This document shows, one piece after another, positions 8,300-16,491 of a DNA stretch of 64,000 nt. Both the position numbers and the translations under genes were made by a program. The notes under the pieces were generated by a model, which was given only the letters and a program-made list of their open reading frames with translations, ran no database searches and had not been told where the DNA came from. Every line of letters begins with the position of its first letter. Position 1 is the stretch's first letter. Source of the stretch: Dyadobacter fanqingshengii. Its GTDB lineage: Bacteria; Bacteroidota; Bacteroidia; Cytophagales; Spirosomataceae. The stretch spans positions 5,206,501 to 5,270,500 of the forward strand of contig NZ_CP098806.1 in assembly GCF_023822005.2 (NCBI RefSeq), in the 5' to 3' direction.

Positions 8300-9766
8300 A
8301 TGAAAAAAAATGTTCTGGTAGTCATCTTTACTACCCTATGTCTGTACGCTTGTCAGCAGGAGGCTGTCACGGTCGACACGTCCGTTCCTAAGGAGATCCA
8401 TGATTCTGTATCAATTGAAGTATTAAAACGATTTCTTACGGAAGCCATGGGCGCATCGGAAAAAGCAATCGTTTACAATCCGGCCGACACCATGTTTGTC
8501 ATTGAAGGTGACATTTTGATATCCAAAACAGAAGCTGAGAAGCAATATAAAGATAACGTAAATCTGGCCAGCGCGCATCGTCGGAGGCGTTGGCTCGTGT
8601 CTGATACTTGGGTAAGAAACATTAAAATTTATATGCGTCCAGGTACTCCACCAGAATGGGTTGCGGTCACAAGAACTGCCATAGCGCAATGGAATCTACT
8701 GAGGGGTATCAAAGTCAAATTTTCGGAGGTGAGTGAGCTCCGTTGGGCGGACATGGAAATAGTGTCTAATGTTAATGCGGAGAGCCCTCAAGCAGCTAAC
8801 GCGCAGTTTCCAAGCATGGAGGGAAAGCCAGGATCTAGCATTGTTATCAATTTGAAGTATAGCTATATTCCCGACGCTGAAAAATTAACTGTTATGGCCC
8901 ATGAGCTAGGGCACACAATTGGGATAGCGCACACTGATCTGCAGACACCCGGTTTTTTCGAGCAAGTTATCCCGGGTACTCCGACTGCTGACCCTCATTC
9001 AGTAATGAACTCCATGAGCAGTAACTGGACAGGATTTACTATTGGCGACAAGAAGGCCGTTCAGATCTTGTATCCCAATGGTGAATGGGTTCAGATTGCT
9101 GGATCTGCCACGGATATTGCAGTGGGAGCACAAGGGTCGGTTTTTGCCATTGGCAAGGACCCCGTGGGTGCTGATTTTGGAATTTATCGACAAAGCACAT
9201 CCGGTAGCTGGATAAAGATGCCAGGATCGGCCATAAAAATTACGGCAGGTGCAGGTGATGTACCGTGGGTTGTCAATTCGGTTGGGGGTATTTATCGCTT
9301 CAACGGAAGCTTATGGGATCGAATGCCCGGGACTGCAAAGGACATTGCGGCGGCCGGGGACGGTTCGGTATATATGGTCGGAGGGGCCGCAGTTGCAGGA
9401 GGTTTTGGTATACATAAATGGAATGGTACCAACTGGACTAAGCTGCCGGGTGGAGCTGTGCGTATCGCAGCGGGCGCGCAGGGTATCCCTTGGATAGTCG
9501 ACAATACGGGTAAAATTTCCTTCCTCGGAGGTAATTCCACGAGTTGGTCAGGAGTGTCCGGATCGGCCACTGATATTTTCGCCGGACTCGACGGATCCGT
9601 TTACATTACTGGTCGCAATCCCGTCTATGGAGGTTATACCCTATCCAGGTGGAATGGAACTGGTTGGAGCTCAATGCCGGGAACTGCGGTTACATTGGCT
9701 GTTAATCCTATCGGTCAGCCTTGGGCAGTGAATAGCTTGGGAGAAATCTGGTACCAGAGTTTATAG
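8300..9766 (+). CDS. Lipoprotein metalloprotease fused to a tectonin-type propeller
   Basis: 488 residues from the ATG at 8300. The frame is open from 8252, but only this start gives a clean lipoprotein signal, MKKNVLVVIFTTLCLYAC (lipobox LYAC). The middle is a metzincin-type zinc protease: HELGHTIGIAH (H201, E202, H205, H211) and a Met-turn HSVMNSM (about 233-239). It most resembles the M57 'HEIGH' family of Bacteroidota. From about 261 to the end six repeats alternate W-x-x-x-x-GSA-x-x-IA and W-V-x-x-x-G, the pattern of tectonin beta-propellers that bind glycans or lipopolysaccharide. A surface protease targeted by its lectin-like part is a fair inference; the substrate is unknown. Confidence 0.85.
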   Translation: MKKNVLVVIFTTLCLYACQQEAVTVDTSVPKEIHDSVSIEVLKRFLTEAMGASEKAIVYNPADTMFVIEGDILISKTEAEKQYKDNVNLASAHRRRRWLVSDTWVRNIKIYMRPGTPPEWVAVTRTAIAQWNLLRGIKVKFSEVSELRWADMEIVSNVNAESPQAANAQFPSMEGKPGSSIVINLKYSYIPDAEKLTVMAHELGHTIGIAHTDLQTPGFFEQVIPGTPTADPHSVMNSMSSNWTGFTIGDKKAVQILYPNGEWVQIAGSATDIAVGAQGSVFAIGKDPVGADFGIYRQSTSGSWIKMPGSAIKITAGAGDVPWVVNSVGGIYRFNGSLWDRMPGTAKDIAAAGDGSVYMVGGAAVAGGFGIHKWNGTNWTKLPGGAVRIAAGAQGIPWIVDNTGKISFLGGNSTSWSGVSGSATDIFAGLDGSVYITGRNPVYGGYTLSRWNGTGWSSMPGTAVTLAVNPIGQPWAVNSLGEIWYQSL

Positions 9767-9783
9767 TCCAAAGCGACAAATAA

Positions 9784-9983
9784 ATTCAGAAAAATTCATC
9801 CATTGTCGAGTACGCCACGCTTATCACCGACATCAAAAATCCACCTGCTGTTCCCGAAGGTTTTCAGGTAAGGACGATGAATTGGAGACCAATACAGAAT
9901 TTAATTTGTGGACGCTGCATACCTGGGTTGAACTGGATAATACGCACGGCATATTCGCTCCTCACAATACTACATTACCGTGA
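9784..9983 (+). pseudogene. Frameshifted gene fragment
   Basis: Two plus-strand frames read as protein next to each other. The first, from about 9784, gives EYATLITDIKNPPAVPEGFQ. Near 9870 sense moves to another frame giving LWTLHTWVELDNTHGIFAPH and ending at TGA 9983. The second part looks like the C-terminus of small secreted hypothetical proteins that end in an LHxWxxxxNPxGxFxxxNP-like motif (from memory, no family named). No start codon is present. Probably the 3' remnant of a lost gene between the protease and the DUF3455 lipoprotein. Confidence 0.4.
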
Positions 9984-10011
9984 TCCATTTATAGTGTAAA
10001 AACTGATTATA

Positions 10012-10623
10012 ATGATCAAAATATTTCATTCGTTCACAACTTTGATAAGGATGGCTGTATTTGCAGCAGTCTCTCTGACCGCATGTACCGACCATGTTGA
10101 TCCAGACACGTCATCGCCAGCTTTTAAAATTGCCCAGGCCCTGGCATTGCCAATTCCAGCGGCAGTAGCATTGCCCGCTAATCCTAATGGAAACAGTCCA
10201 GTGGCAGTTTATTTTGCAGAAGGCGTACAAAGATACAAGGCGCAGGAAAAACTATATAGCTATCCTACTTCATATGAATGGGTATTCGTTGAGCCAGAAG
10301 CTGATTTATTCGCTGTTTCAAATGCGAAAGTGGGACGACATTTTGGTGGGCCATCCTGGACGGTTGATGCTACGAATTCGTTGATCGTAGGCCAGCAGTT
10401 TTCTCCGGCAAAAACTACTAACGTGGATCCGCAGCACATCGATTGGCTGCTCTTAATGCCTAAGACAGGAACAATACCTAATGGCAGATTTCAAGAGACC
10501 GATTATATTCAGCGCATTGCAACAAAGGGAGGGAGGGCGCCTGTTGTCCCGCCGGGTAATGCGCTGGAAACCGTAGACGTTCCTTACACGGCTGTTTATA
10601 TATTCTCAAAAATCAATCCCTGA
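10012..10623 (+). CDS. DUF3455-family lipoprotein
   Basis: 203 residues. The N-terminus has a lipoprotein signal ending in the lipobox LTAC (about 22-25). The rest matches the DUF3455 pattern: VAVYFAEGVQRYKA, WVFVEPEADLF, GRHFGGPSW, DWLLL, YIQRIATKGGRAP and the closing VPYTAVYIFSK. Members are secreted or lipid-anchored proteins of unknown function, found in bacteria and fungi. It lies downstream of the metalloprotease and the gene fragment on the same strand but has 240 bp of its own leader, so it may be transcribed separately. Confidence 0.85.
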   Translation: MIKIFHSFTTLIRMAVFAAVSLTACTDHVDPDTSSPAFKIAQALALPIPAAVALPANPNGNSPVAVYFAEGVQRYKAQEKLYSYPTSYEWVFVEPEADLFAVSNAKVGRHFGGPSWTVDATNSLIVGQQFSPAKTTNVDPQHIDWLLLMPKTGTIPNGRFQETDYIQRIATKGGRAPVVPPGNALETVDVPYTAVYIFSKINP

Positions 10624-10658
10624 AACCAAGTTCTGATAAGAGATTAACAGTTTTGTAG

Positions 10659-12446
10659 TTAATGTAGGGCCTGCATTAGATTCAAATGCTTGTCGTGCGC
10701 CCTTTTCATTTCCAGACCTTCTTTCAGGCTCATCAAAGGCTGCTTGCCATTATGAGCATTGATCATGCTGATCTTGAAAACGATTTCCCAATGTCGGTAA
10801 ATCTCCTTCCATGCGAAAAACAACGAGTGGGCGGGGTCGTAAATGTGTGTGGGTTCGCTGCCTGTACCATTCAATTCGATGATCGAAAAATGTCTTCCGG
10901 CTTCGAGTTCTTCCCAATTTTTAAAGCGGATATCCAGTCTGCCGAAATAAAAGCCGGGCACCTGTGTGCATACCTTATCGATCATATCTGTTAGGCCAGG
11001 TGTTATGCGGCTATGCAGGTCAATGAACCTGGATCCACGGCTATGATTGCCGTACGGTACCAGGGTAAGTATCTCCCCGGAGTCAGGAATGTTATCAAAC
11101 TGATCGCCAAAGACAGCTGCCAATGCGTGCAGCTGCAAAACAGCTCGGTCATTTTGCATTAGTAGAGACAGCAGACTGGTCTGTCCATCTCCGGTCACGC
11201 TTAAAAACTCTTTCCCGACAATACCTGATAGTTGCCCGTTTTTATTTCCTGGAATACGGTAATAGAAAATGCCGATCTCATGGGAATAGTCGATATACTC
11301 CTGTAATAAAAAGTCAACCTTGCTGCGAGAACGATAGGCGTCTAAGTCAGCCGGCTTACGTAAAAGTTCAACTTGAATGCCGCGCTCGCCGATATCGGGT
11401 TTGGCAATCAAAGGGAAATCAAGAGAGGACTCGCGGAGCACCGAATTGATCTCCCCAGCCGACATTCCGGTTTTGCAAAGTACGCCTTTTGGATATAACC
11501 CTTCCGGCAATAATGGGTAAATATCGCTTTTGCGTTCCTGGATAAAACCGGAGTATGCTATCCCGGGATTTGCCGCACTGAAAAACAACAATGACCGGGC
11601 CCGCAAGCTGAGCCATAACCACAGCGGGACCAGGGGAAGATACAAGCATGCGAATGGCCAGTATTCCCAATGTCTGAGACGGATCCAAAATCTCCGGGTT
11701 TTCCAATAAAAACTGTTAAACAATAATGGTGTGCCAGAAGCCTGTGTTTGCATGCGTTTGGCAGCGACTTCGCCCGAGTGCAGATCATGATAAAGCACGC
11801 TAGCCCGCCTGTCAGTCGAAAGCGCTAACAAGGTGACACTCACCGTCCGGATATTTGCATTATGAGGCGCATTGCTGGTCTCATACCTCATGTTGGCGCC
11901 TAGGTGAAAGTCCGCCACAGCTTCCGGTTTTACCTGCCTGGTCTCTTTGAGCCACTGTATTAGGGCGTTTTCACGTTGTAATTGCATATCGCGGTCATAT
12001 AATGTTACCGACGCCCAGATATGTGGTTTGGTCGCGTCGAGCTCAGTGAGATGTTTATGGTCCCCGTCCCACGTGCAACGCCGAAGTCTTCCTTGGGTTA
12101 AAAGAATGATGGTGAATGGCTCAATGGCTTTAAGGTCCATAGCCTGGAAATGGTCGGCAGGCGAATTTGTACTCATTATATCCAGCATGATGAGTCCCCG
12201 GCTTTTGCGGTACGGCGTCTGGTAAAAATGATTTTTAAAACCGCCGTTTAAGAGCACTGCTGCCGAACGGTCACCGTTCAGAACGATCCATGTCCCGCCT
12301 GCCTGCGCATCTTTGGGGTAGATCATTTCAATTTTATTTACGCAATAGCACTCGGGCGGCACTGCCGGAGCCCGGTCAATGCGTTCGTCCCGGTTAGAGG
12401 TGAGGAAAATGCTGTTTTCAGCCGGGATGTAGGTTACTGTACACAT
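10659..12446 (-). CDS. NRDE (TANGO2-like) domain fused to an ATP-grasp membrane protein
   Basis: 595 residues in one unbroken frame. Residues 1 to about 235 are an NRDE/TANGO2-type domain, starting MCTVTYIP with NRDE at 18-21; this fold is related to Ntn hydrolases and linked to heme handling in recent work on TANGO2. Residues about 245-300 are basic then hydrophobic (EYWPFACLYLPLVPLWLWLS), followed by an ATP-grasp-like region to the end (FPLIAKPDIGERGIQ, DFLLQEYID, YFGRLDIRF, IIELNGTGSEP). In related bacteria I recall the second half as a separate protein. The ATG overlaps the stop of the DinB gene by 13 bp, so the two are translationally coupled. Activity unknown. Confidence 0.82.
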   Translation of the reverse strand: MCTVTYIPAENSIFLTSNRDERIDRAPAVPPECYCVNKIEMIYPKDAQAGGTWIVLNGDRSAAVLLNGGFKNHFYQTPYRKSRGLIMLDIMSTNSPADHFQAMDLKAIEPFTIILLTQGRLRRCTWDGDHKHLTELDATKPHIWASVTLYDRDMQLQRENALIQWLKETRQVKPEAVADFHLGANMRYETSNAPHNANIRTVSVTLLALSTDRRASVLYHDLHSGEVAAKRMQTQASGTPLLFNSFYWKTRRFWIRLRHWEYWPFACLYLPLVPLWLWLSLRARSLLFFSAANPGIAYSGFIQERKSDIYPLLPEGLYPKGVLCKTGMSAGEINSVLRESSLDFPLIAKPDIGERGIQVELLRKPADLDAYRSRSKVDFLLQEYIDYSHEIGIFYYRIPGNKNGQLSGIVGKEFLSVTGDGQTSLLSLLMQNDRAVLQLHALAAVFGDQFDNIPDSGEILTLVPYGNHSRGSRFIDLHSRITPGLTDMIDKVCTQVPGFYFGRLDIRFKNWEELEAGRHFSIIELNGTGSEPTHIYDPAHSLFFAWKEIYRHWEIVFKISMINAHNGKQPLMSLKEGLEMKRAHDKHLNLMQALH

Positions 12447-12940
12447 TTATCCTGATGGTATCGGATTGTCGAACTGGCAACGCCGAAATCCTCAGCCAGC
12501 TCAATGTTAGATATAGCTCTGATACCGATCTTCAATATCGCCATATGGTGCACTGTGTGTTCGAGGTTGTACAGCAGCTCGCGCTCGTAGCTAGTCTGAA
12601 CATGAAAATTCGGCGTTCCGCTGCTCGGTTTATAAGCCAGCAGCAGTGTTTTATTATCATATTTGAGGTCCGCGATTATTTGGCGGAGTTTTAATATAGC
12701 ACAATCCAGGTGGTTTTCAATAGCCTTTTCCCGGCGTCTGGCATCGTAATCTACACAGCCGACAAGATAGCCCTGTTCGAGCTCCTGGAAAAACTCAATG
12801 ATGTGCCGCACATGCATACCCAGCGAAGCTTCCGACAATACGGGAATTTTGCTGATATACTGCACATCGCTAAGCCTGCTCAGGACATCGCCGAGTTGTT
12901 CCAACAGTGGAATCAGTGATGTTGTTATTAGTCTGTTCAT
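12434..12940 (-). CDS. DinB-like four-helix metal-binding protein
   Basis: 168 residues from the ATG at 12940; a GTG at 12982 in the same frame would add 14 residues and is less likely. The helical sequence with LGMHVRHIIEFF and, later, LEHTVHHMAILK gives the spaced histidines of the DinB/YfiT superfamily, whose members bind a divalent metal and often act as thiol-dependent transferases. The 3' end overlaps the start of the NRDE/ATP-grasp gene. It follows DoxX and two YHS genes on the same strand, so it is probably part of their operon. Exact reaction unknown. Confidence 0.82.
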   Translation of the reverse strand: MNRLITTSLIPLLEQLGDVLSRLSDVQYISKIPVLSEASLGMHVRHIIEFFQELEQGYLVGCVDYDARRREKAIENHLDCAILKLRQIIADLKYDNKTLLLAYKPSSGTPNFHVQTSYERELLYNLEHTVHHMAILKIGIRAISNIELAEDFGVASSTIRYHQDKCVQ

Positions 12941-12993
12941 ATCAATCGTATGGTCAAAATCAGCCAGTACCTCGCCAGGCACCGGCTGATCAA

Positions 12994-13392
12994 TTAATGT
13001 TCACGCATTCTAATGCCTGACAAACTGCTACGTTGCCAATAGGCCAGAATCAAACAGCTTCCCATCACCAGCACCGCGTAAATAAACAGCTGCCCCGAAT
13101 CGCCTTGCACTTCAATACCCAGACGTGTAAGGTGCATAAATATCGCGCCGGTCATTACGCCGATCCCCACCAAGGCTCCGTAAGCTGTGGTGCGTGGCAC
13201 CAGAATCAATACCGAAGCGATCAGTTCAAAAACGCCGACCAGTATACGGCCCCATGGCTCCATCCCCAGACTGGAAAAGATGTAAACGGATTCCGGGGCT
13301 GCGGTAAATTTGAAGAACAGGGTTTGAAGCATGATCCCGGCGGAGGCCAATCTGAGCAGCCATGTCCAGGTCTTTTGAGTTTTACGCCTCAT
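12994..13392 (-). CDS. DoxX-like membrane protein
   Basis: 132 residues from the ATG at 13392, whose A is the last base of the preceding YHS gene's TAA stop (TAATG). An upstream in-frame start at 13419 would overlap that gene by 28 bp. Four hydrophobic helices with the DoxX-type features KF in helix 1 (LQTLFFKFTA), then GVFELIASVLILVP and a third helix GALVGIGVMTGAIFMHL. DoxX proteins are inner-membrane proteins linked to redox and sulfur or quinone metabolism; no catalytic residues can be assigned. Stop-start overlap indicates co-translation with the YHS protein. Confidence 0.85.
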   Translation of the reverse strand: MRRKTQKTWTWLLRLASAGIMLQTLFFKFTAAPESVYIFSSLGMEPWGRILVGVFELIASVLILVPRTTAYGALVGIGVMTGAIFMHLTRLGIEVQGDSGQLFIYAVLVMGSCLILAYWQRSSLSGIRMREH

Positions 13393-13832
13393 TATTGCTT
13401 GTCTTTGATCAGTGGCCACTCTGTATCGGCTTTCCTAATGAGCTCATCCCGCTTTTTCGACCAGTTTTCCTTCACTTTCTGGTTGTAATTGAAGTATAAT
13501 TTATCGTTGACGATGGTCCAGGTATCCGTTTCAGTAGGAGCTTTGTGACCTTGGGATGTTCCGTAGGCACAATAGCCGCCGTATTGGGGCATATACATGT
13601 CGGGATTTGCTTTGAATGCATCCAGGTTGGCGCGGTTGGCAAATAGCCACTGGGCATCTTTGTATTGGTAGGATAAGCTATCGGCCCCGGCAACAGGTCC
13701 GGCATCTTTGAAGAATGCCACTACGTCATATCCTTTAATGGCTTTGCCACCGGGTGCGAATATCTCTGATTTTTGAGCATAACTGCCCAATGCAGTTAGT
13801 ATGAAAGTCGTTGCTAAAATAATTTTTCTCAT
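13392..13832 (-). CDS. Secreted YHS-domain protein
   Basis: 146 residues with a cleavable signal peptide ending near LGSYAQ. The mature part is a YHS domain: IKGYDVVAFFKD, a WLFANRANLDAFKANPD helix and PQYGGYCAYG, then KLYFNYNQKV. YHS domains are TRASH-like and often bind metal ions or sit beside metal-handling proteins; only one cysteine is present here, so classical metal binding is uncertain. It is a paralogue of the next gene upstream (13848-14315) and is co-translated with DoxX. Periplasmic. Confidence 0.88.
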   Translation of the reverse strand: MRKIILATTFILTALGSYAQKSEIFAPGGKAIKGYDVVAFFKDAGPVAGADSLSYQYKDAQWLFANRANLDAFKANPDMYMPQYGGYCAYGTSQGHKAPTETDTWTIVNDKLYFNYNQKVKENWSKKRDELIRKADTEWPLIKDKQ

Positions 13833-13847
13833 GATGTATTTTGGATT

Positions 13848-14315
13848 TTAAGGTACAAATTTGCTCCAGTTCTTATTCGCCTGCGCTTTTAGACGGGCTT
13901 CGTCCTGATTCCAGCTTTTAAGGGTGTTGTTGAAATACTTATTGTAAAAAAGATAAAGCTTACCGTCAATGACTTTGAAAGTTTCGGGATCAACTTCCAC
14001 CTTTTCCCCTTTCTTGCCCATTGCAAATGCACACCAGCCGCCATACTGAGGTTCGTAGCGGGCAGGGTTACCCGCAAATTCATCCCGGTTCTGTTTGGAC
14101 ATAAACCGATAGACAGTTCCGTTGAAGTTGGTCGAAAACTCCTTTTTACCTTCAAGTGCCTTGTTCATCATAAAATATGCAACCGGATCATAGCCTTGAA
14201 TCGCCAGCCCGGAACCTTCCAGGTTAAATTGCTTTTTACGAATCTCGACCGTTTGCGCAAAGGCTTGTCCAAGACCGAGCGCGAGCAATAAAAAAATGCT
14301 GATTTGCTTTTTCAT
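13848..14315 (-). CDS. Secreted YHS-domain protein (paralogue)
   Basis: 155 residues, signal peptide to about AFAQ (residues 18-21). YHS signature: IQGYDPVAYFMMNKAL, FMSKQNRDEFAGNPARYEPQ, YGGWCAFAMG and DGKLYLFYNKYF, with a tryptophan-rich end. Its layout is the same as that of the YHS gene 15 bp downstream, which shows a tandem duplication, although the two have diverged a good deal. It lies between the spondin lipoprotein gene (45 bp upstream) and the second YHS gene. The group probably forms one periplasmic system, possibly in metal or redox stress. Confidence 0.88.
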   Translation of the reverse strand: MKKQISIFLLLALGLGQAFAQTVEIRKKQFNLEGSGLAIQGYDPVAYFMMNKALEGKKEFSTNFNGTVYRFMSKQNRDEFAGNPARYEPQYGGWCAFAMGKKGEKVEVDPETFKVIDGKLYLFYNKYFNNTLKSWNQDEARLKAQANKNWSKFVP

Positions 14316-14360
14316 TAGATTGAATTTAAAACCCGTTGCATTGCCACAGCGAGGCGTGGG

Positions 14361-15647
14361 TTATTGCAGCGTAACTTTGATCATGCTGCCGATCGCTGGC
14401 AGCGTGGTGAATTGGTTAGGGTTGGGGACCAGAGCAATGGCTTTACTCTCTGCCAACGGCGTTCCAGCCAGATTAAATTGGGTAATACCTGCACCGGGAA
14501 ATTGGTCAATGGCCGTACCATTATCATATAATCCGATGGAGCTGGAAACATCTCCCGTGGTGCTTCCGTCAATACCATTGCCTTTCGGGGCAAAAAACCA
14601 GTCGTTCGAAAATCCGTACATGGTTGCAATCGCGATGCGGTCGCCGGGCATAAGTGACAGTGACTGGGAAACTTTGCCGCCGGGATTTCCGCCGATTTTA
14701 GGCAACAACACAGTGCTGTTAGGTTCTTTGAGAACGTAAACATTTTTAACGCCACCCTTACCCGTCAGGGCCTTAGCCAACATGTCGGCATTGCCTTTTT
14801 GTGCCAATTCCTTCAATCCTTCGCCCCTGTCGTTTTCCCCGGACTTGAAAAAAGGGTTTTCACTACCGTTGTAAACAATCACAAGGATTGGCGACAGCGG
14901 AGTGAATATGCCTGTCAGACCGGTCAGCATTGCACTCATTGGTCCATTGTCGCCTGCTTCGGCAATGCGTGTCAATGCTTCCGTTGTAGCCTTATCTTTG
15001 GAATAGATCGGTTCGGGCAAAAGCAGGTCGTTGCCCGCCACATAGGAAATCGCCCAGTTGCCTGGACTGAATGGTGTTTCGTTAGCCGTACCGCCTGACT
15101 GGTTTTTGATCGTGACAGTGAACATTGAACTGCCGTCATAATTTAGCGACACCTTCATCAATTGCGATGCGGGCAGAAATGCATGGCCATAGTCGTCCAT
15201 GCCATTCACTTCCTTGATGTTTCGTTTCGCAGCTTCTGCCGTGCCAGGGTGCACGAGGGCCATTCCTGGTTTGCCGTTCACCCTTGTCCCGTTATCCCAT
15301 AGTTTGATCTTCGACGAAATTTCTCCTGTAATGGGCGTTCCATCGTCACCATAGAGCCTTATACCCGGATTTTCTGGTGCAAAAAACAGGTCATTGCTCC
15401 ACCCGTACATGGTGGCGAAGGTCAGGCGCTGGTTTTTGGATGCCGAAAATGAGAAAGATATGGATTGCCCGGGCAGGATTACAGGGGGAGCGCCGGCCCC
15501 TTTGAATGTTCCCGACTGTACCAACGGTTTGCTGTCAAGGACATTCTCGATCGAAATAGTCCTCGGCTGTGGTTGAGGATCGTGGTCCTTCGTACAAGAA
15601 CTGAAAATAAGGGCTGTCAGCGATAGCCCAAGCAGTGGTTTGATCAT
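14361..15647 (-). CDS. Spondin-domain lipoprotein with two repeats
   Basis: 428 residues from the ATG at 15647, which starts the lipoprotein signal MIKPLLGLSLTALIFSSC (lipobox FSSC). The frame is open to 15686, but the extra residues do not suit a signal peptide. Two copies of a Spondin_N-like domain are visible: the first with LTFATMYGWSNDLFFAPE and KLWDNGTRVN, the second with IAIATMYGFSNDWFFAPK and GLYDNGTAIDQFPG. Between them is a linker around IYSKDKATTEALTRIAEAGD. Bacterial spondin proteins are surface or periplasmic proteins of unknown role. It heads the minus-strand cluster with YHS, DoxX and DinB genes and is divergent from the two-component pair. Confidence 0.85.
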   Translation of the reverse strand: MIKPLLGLSLTALIFSSCTKDHDPQPQPRTISIENVLDSKPLVQSGTFKGAGAPPVILPGQSISFSFSASKNQRLTFATMYGWSNDLFFAPENPGIRLYGDDGTPITGEISSKIKLWDNGTRVNGKPGMALVHPGTAEAAKRNIKEVNGMDDYGHAFLPASQLMKVSLNYDGSSMFTVTIKNQSGGTANETPFSPGNWAISYVAGNDLLLPEPIYSKDKATTEALTRIAEAGDNGPMSAMLTGLTGIFTPLSPILVIVYNGSENPFFKSGENDRGEGLKELAQKGNADMLAKALTGKGGVKNVYVLKEPNSTVLLPKIGGNPGGKVSQSLSLMPGDRIAIATMYGFSNDWFFAPKGNGIDGSTTGDVSSSIGLYDNGTAIDQFPGAGITQFNLAGTPLAESKAIALVPNPNQFTTLPAIGSMIKVTLQ

Positions 15648-15785
15648 ATCCGGTTGTGTTTTGCGTGTTGGAATGATGCAAAACAACGGAGACGATATCC
15701 CACCGGCGTTACAGAATTATAACAAAAGTATCACACCGGATTTTGTGCTGTTTTATTTATGAACTTGCAGAAAATCAGGGGGCAA

Positions 15786-16490
15786 ATGGATACAAGAAAT
15801 GTTTTGATCATTGAGGACGACAGCAATATCACAGAGCTGCTGACCATCCATCTATCTGATCTGGGATGTAAGGTGGTTGCTGAAAAAAATGGGCAGAATG
15901 GTCTTGAGAGGGCATTGGATTCGGCATTCGAGCTGATTATCCTGGATGTAATGCTGCCAGGTATGAACGGGATGGAAGTGTGCAGAAAGGTAAGGCAGAA
16001 CGACCGACAAACGCCAATAATGATGCTTACTGCGCGGTCCGAAGAAATTGATAAGGTTATGGGCCTTGAAACAGGCGCCGACGATTACCTTACCAAACCC
16101 TTCAGCATCAGGGAATTTATTGCACGTGTACGCGTCATTTTTCGCCGGAGCGAAGAAAAGGCCAGGTACAGCACGCCGCGGCCACCGCAGATCAGCATTG
16201 CCGGTCTTGAAATCGATATTGATAAACGTAAAGTTATGCTACTCGGGGAGCGCATCGAGCTTTCGCCGCGTGAATTTGAGCTGATCGTCCTGCTGGCTTC
16301 CAATCCTGGCAGGAGTTATAGCCGCAAACAGCTGCTGAGTCTGGTTTGGGGTTACGATTTCGAAGGCTATGAGCATACGGTTAACACACATATTAACCGG
16401 CTCAGAGGAAAAATTGAAGTGGATGTTTCCAATCCGTCATTTGTATTAACCACCTGGGGCATTGGCTACCGATTTAATGAAGACCTGTAA
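15786..16490 (+). CDS. OmpR-family response regulator
   Basis: 234 residues from the ATG at 15786 (preceded by AGGGGG; a longer start at 15759 is possible). The receiver domain begins NVLIIEDD, with phospho-acceptor D54 in ILDVMLPGMNG and conserved lysine in LTKPFSIREF. The C-terminal winged helix has ELSPREFELIVLLASNPG and VNTHINRLRGKIE. It is followed after 1 nt by its histidine kinase. The divergent cluster headed by the spondin gene, whose start lies about 140 bp away, is the most likely target. Confidence 0.95.
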   Translation: MDTRNVLIIEDDSNITELLTIHLSDLGCKVVAEKNGQNGLERALDSAFELIILDVMLPGMNGMEVCRKVRQNDRQTPIMMLTARSEEIDKVMGLETGADDYLTKPFSIREFIARVRVIFRRSEEKARYSTPRPPQISIAGLEIDIDKRKVMLLGERIELSPREFELIVLLASNPGRSYSRKQLLSLVWGYDFEGYEHTVNTHINRLRGKIEVDVSNPSFVLTTWGIGYRFNEDL

Positions 16491-16491
16491 T

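Noticed and set aside
11650..11790. Frameshift or assembly error as cause of the NRDE/ATP-grasp fusion
   Set aside because: The frame is continuous through the junction, with family-typical residues on both sides and a sensible linker.
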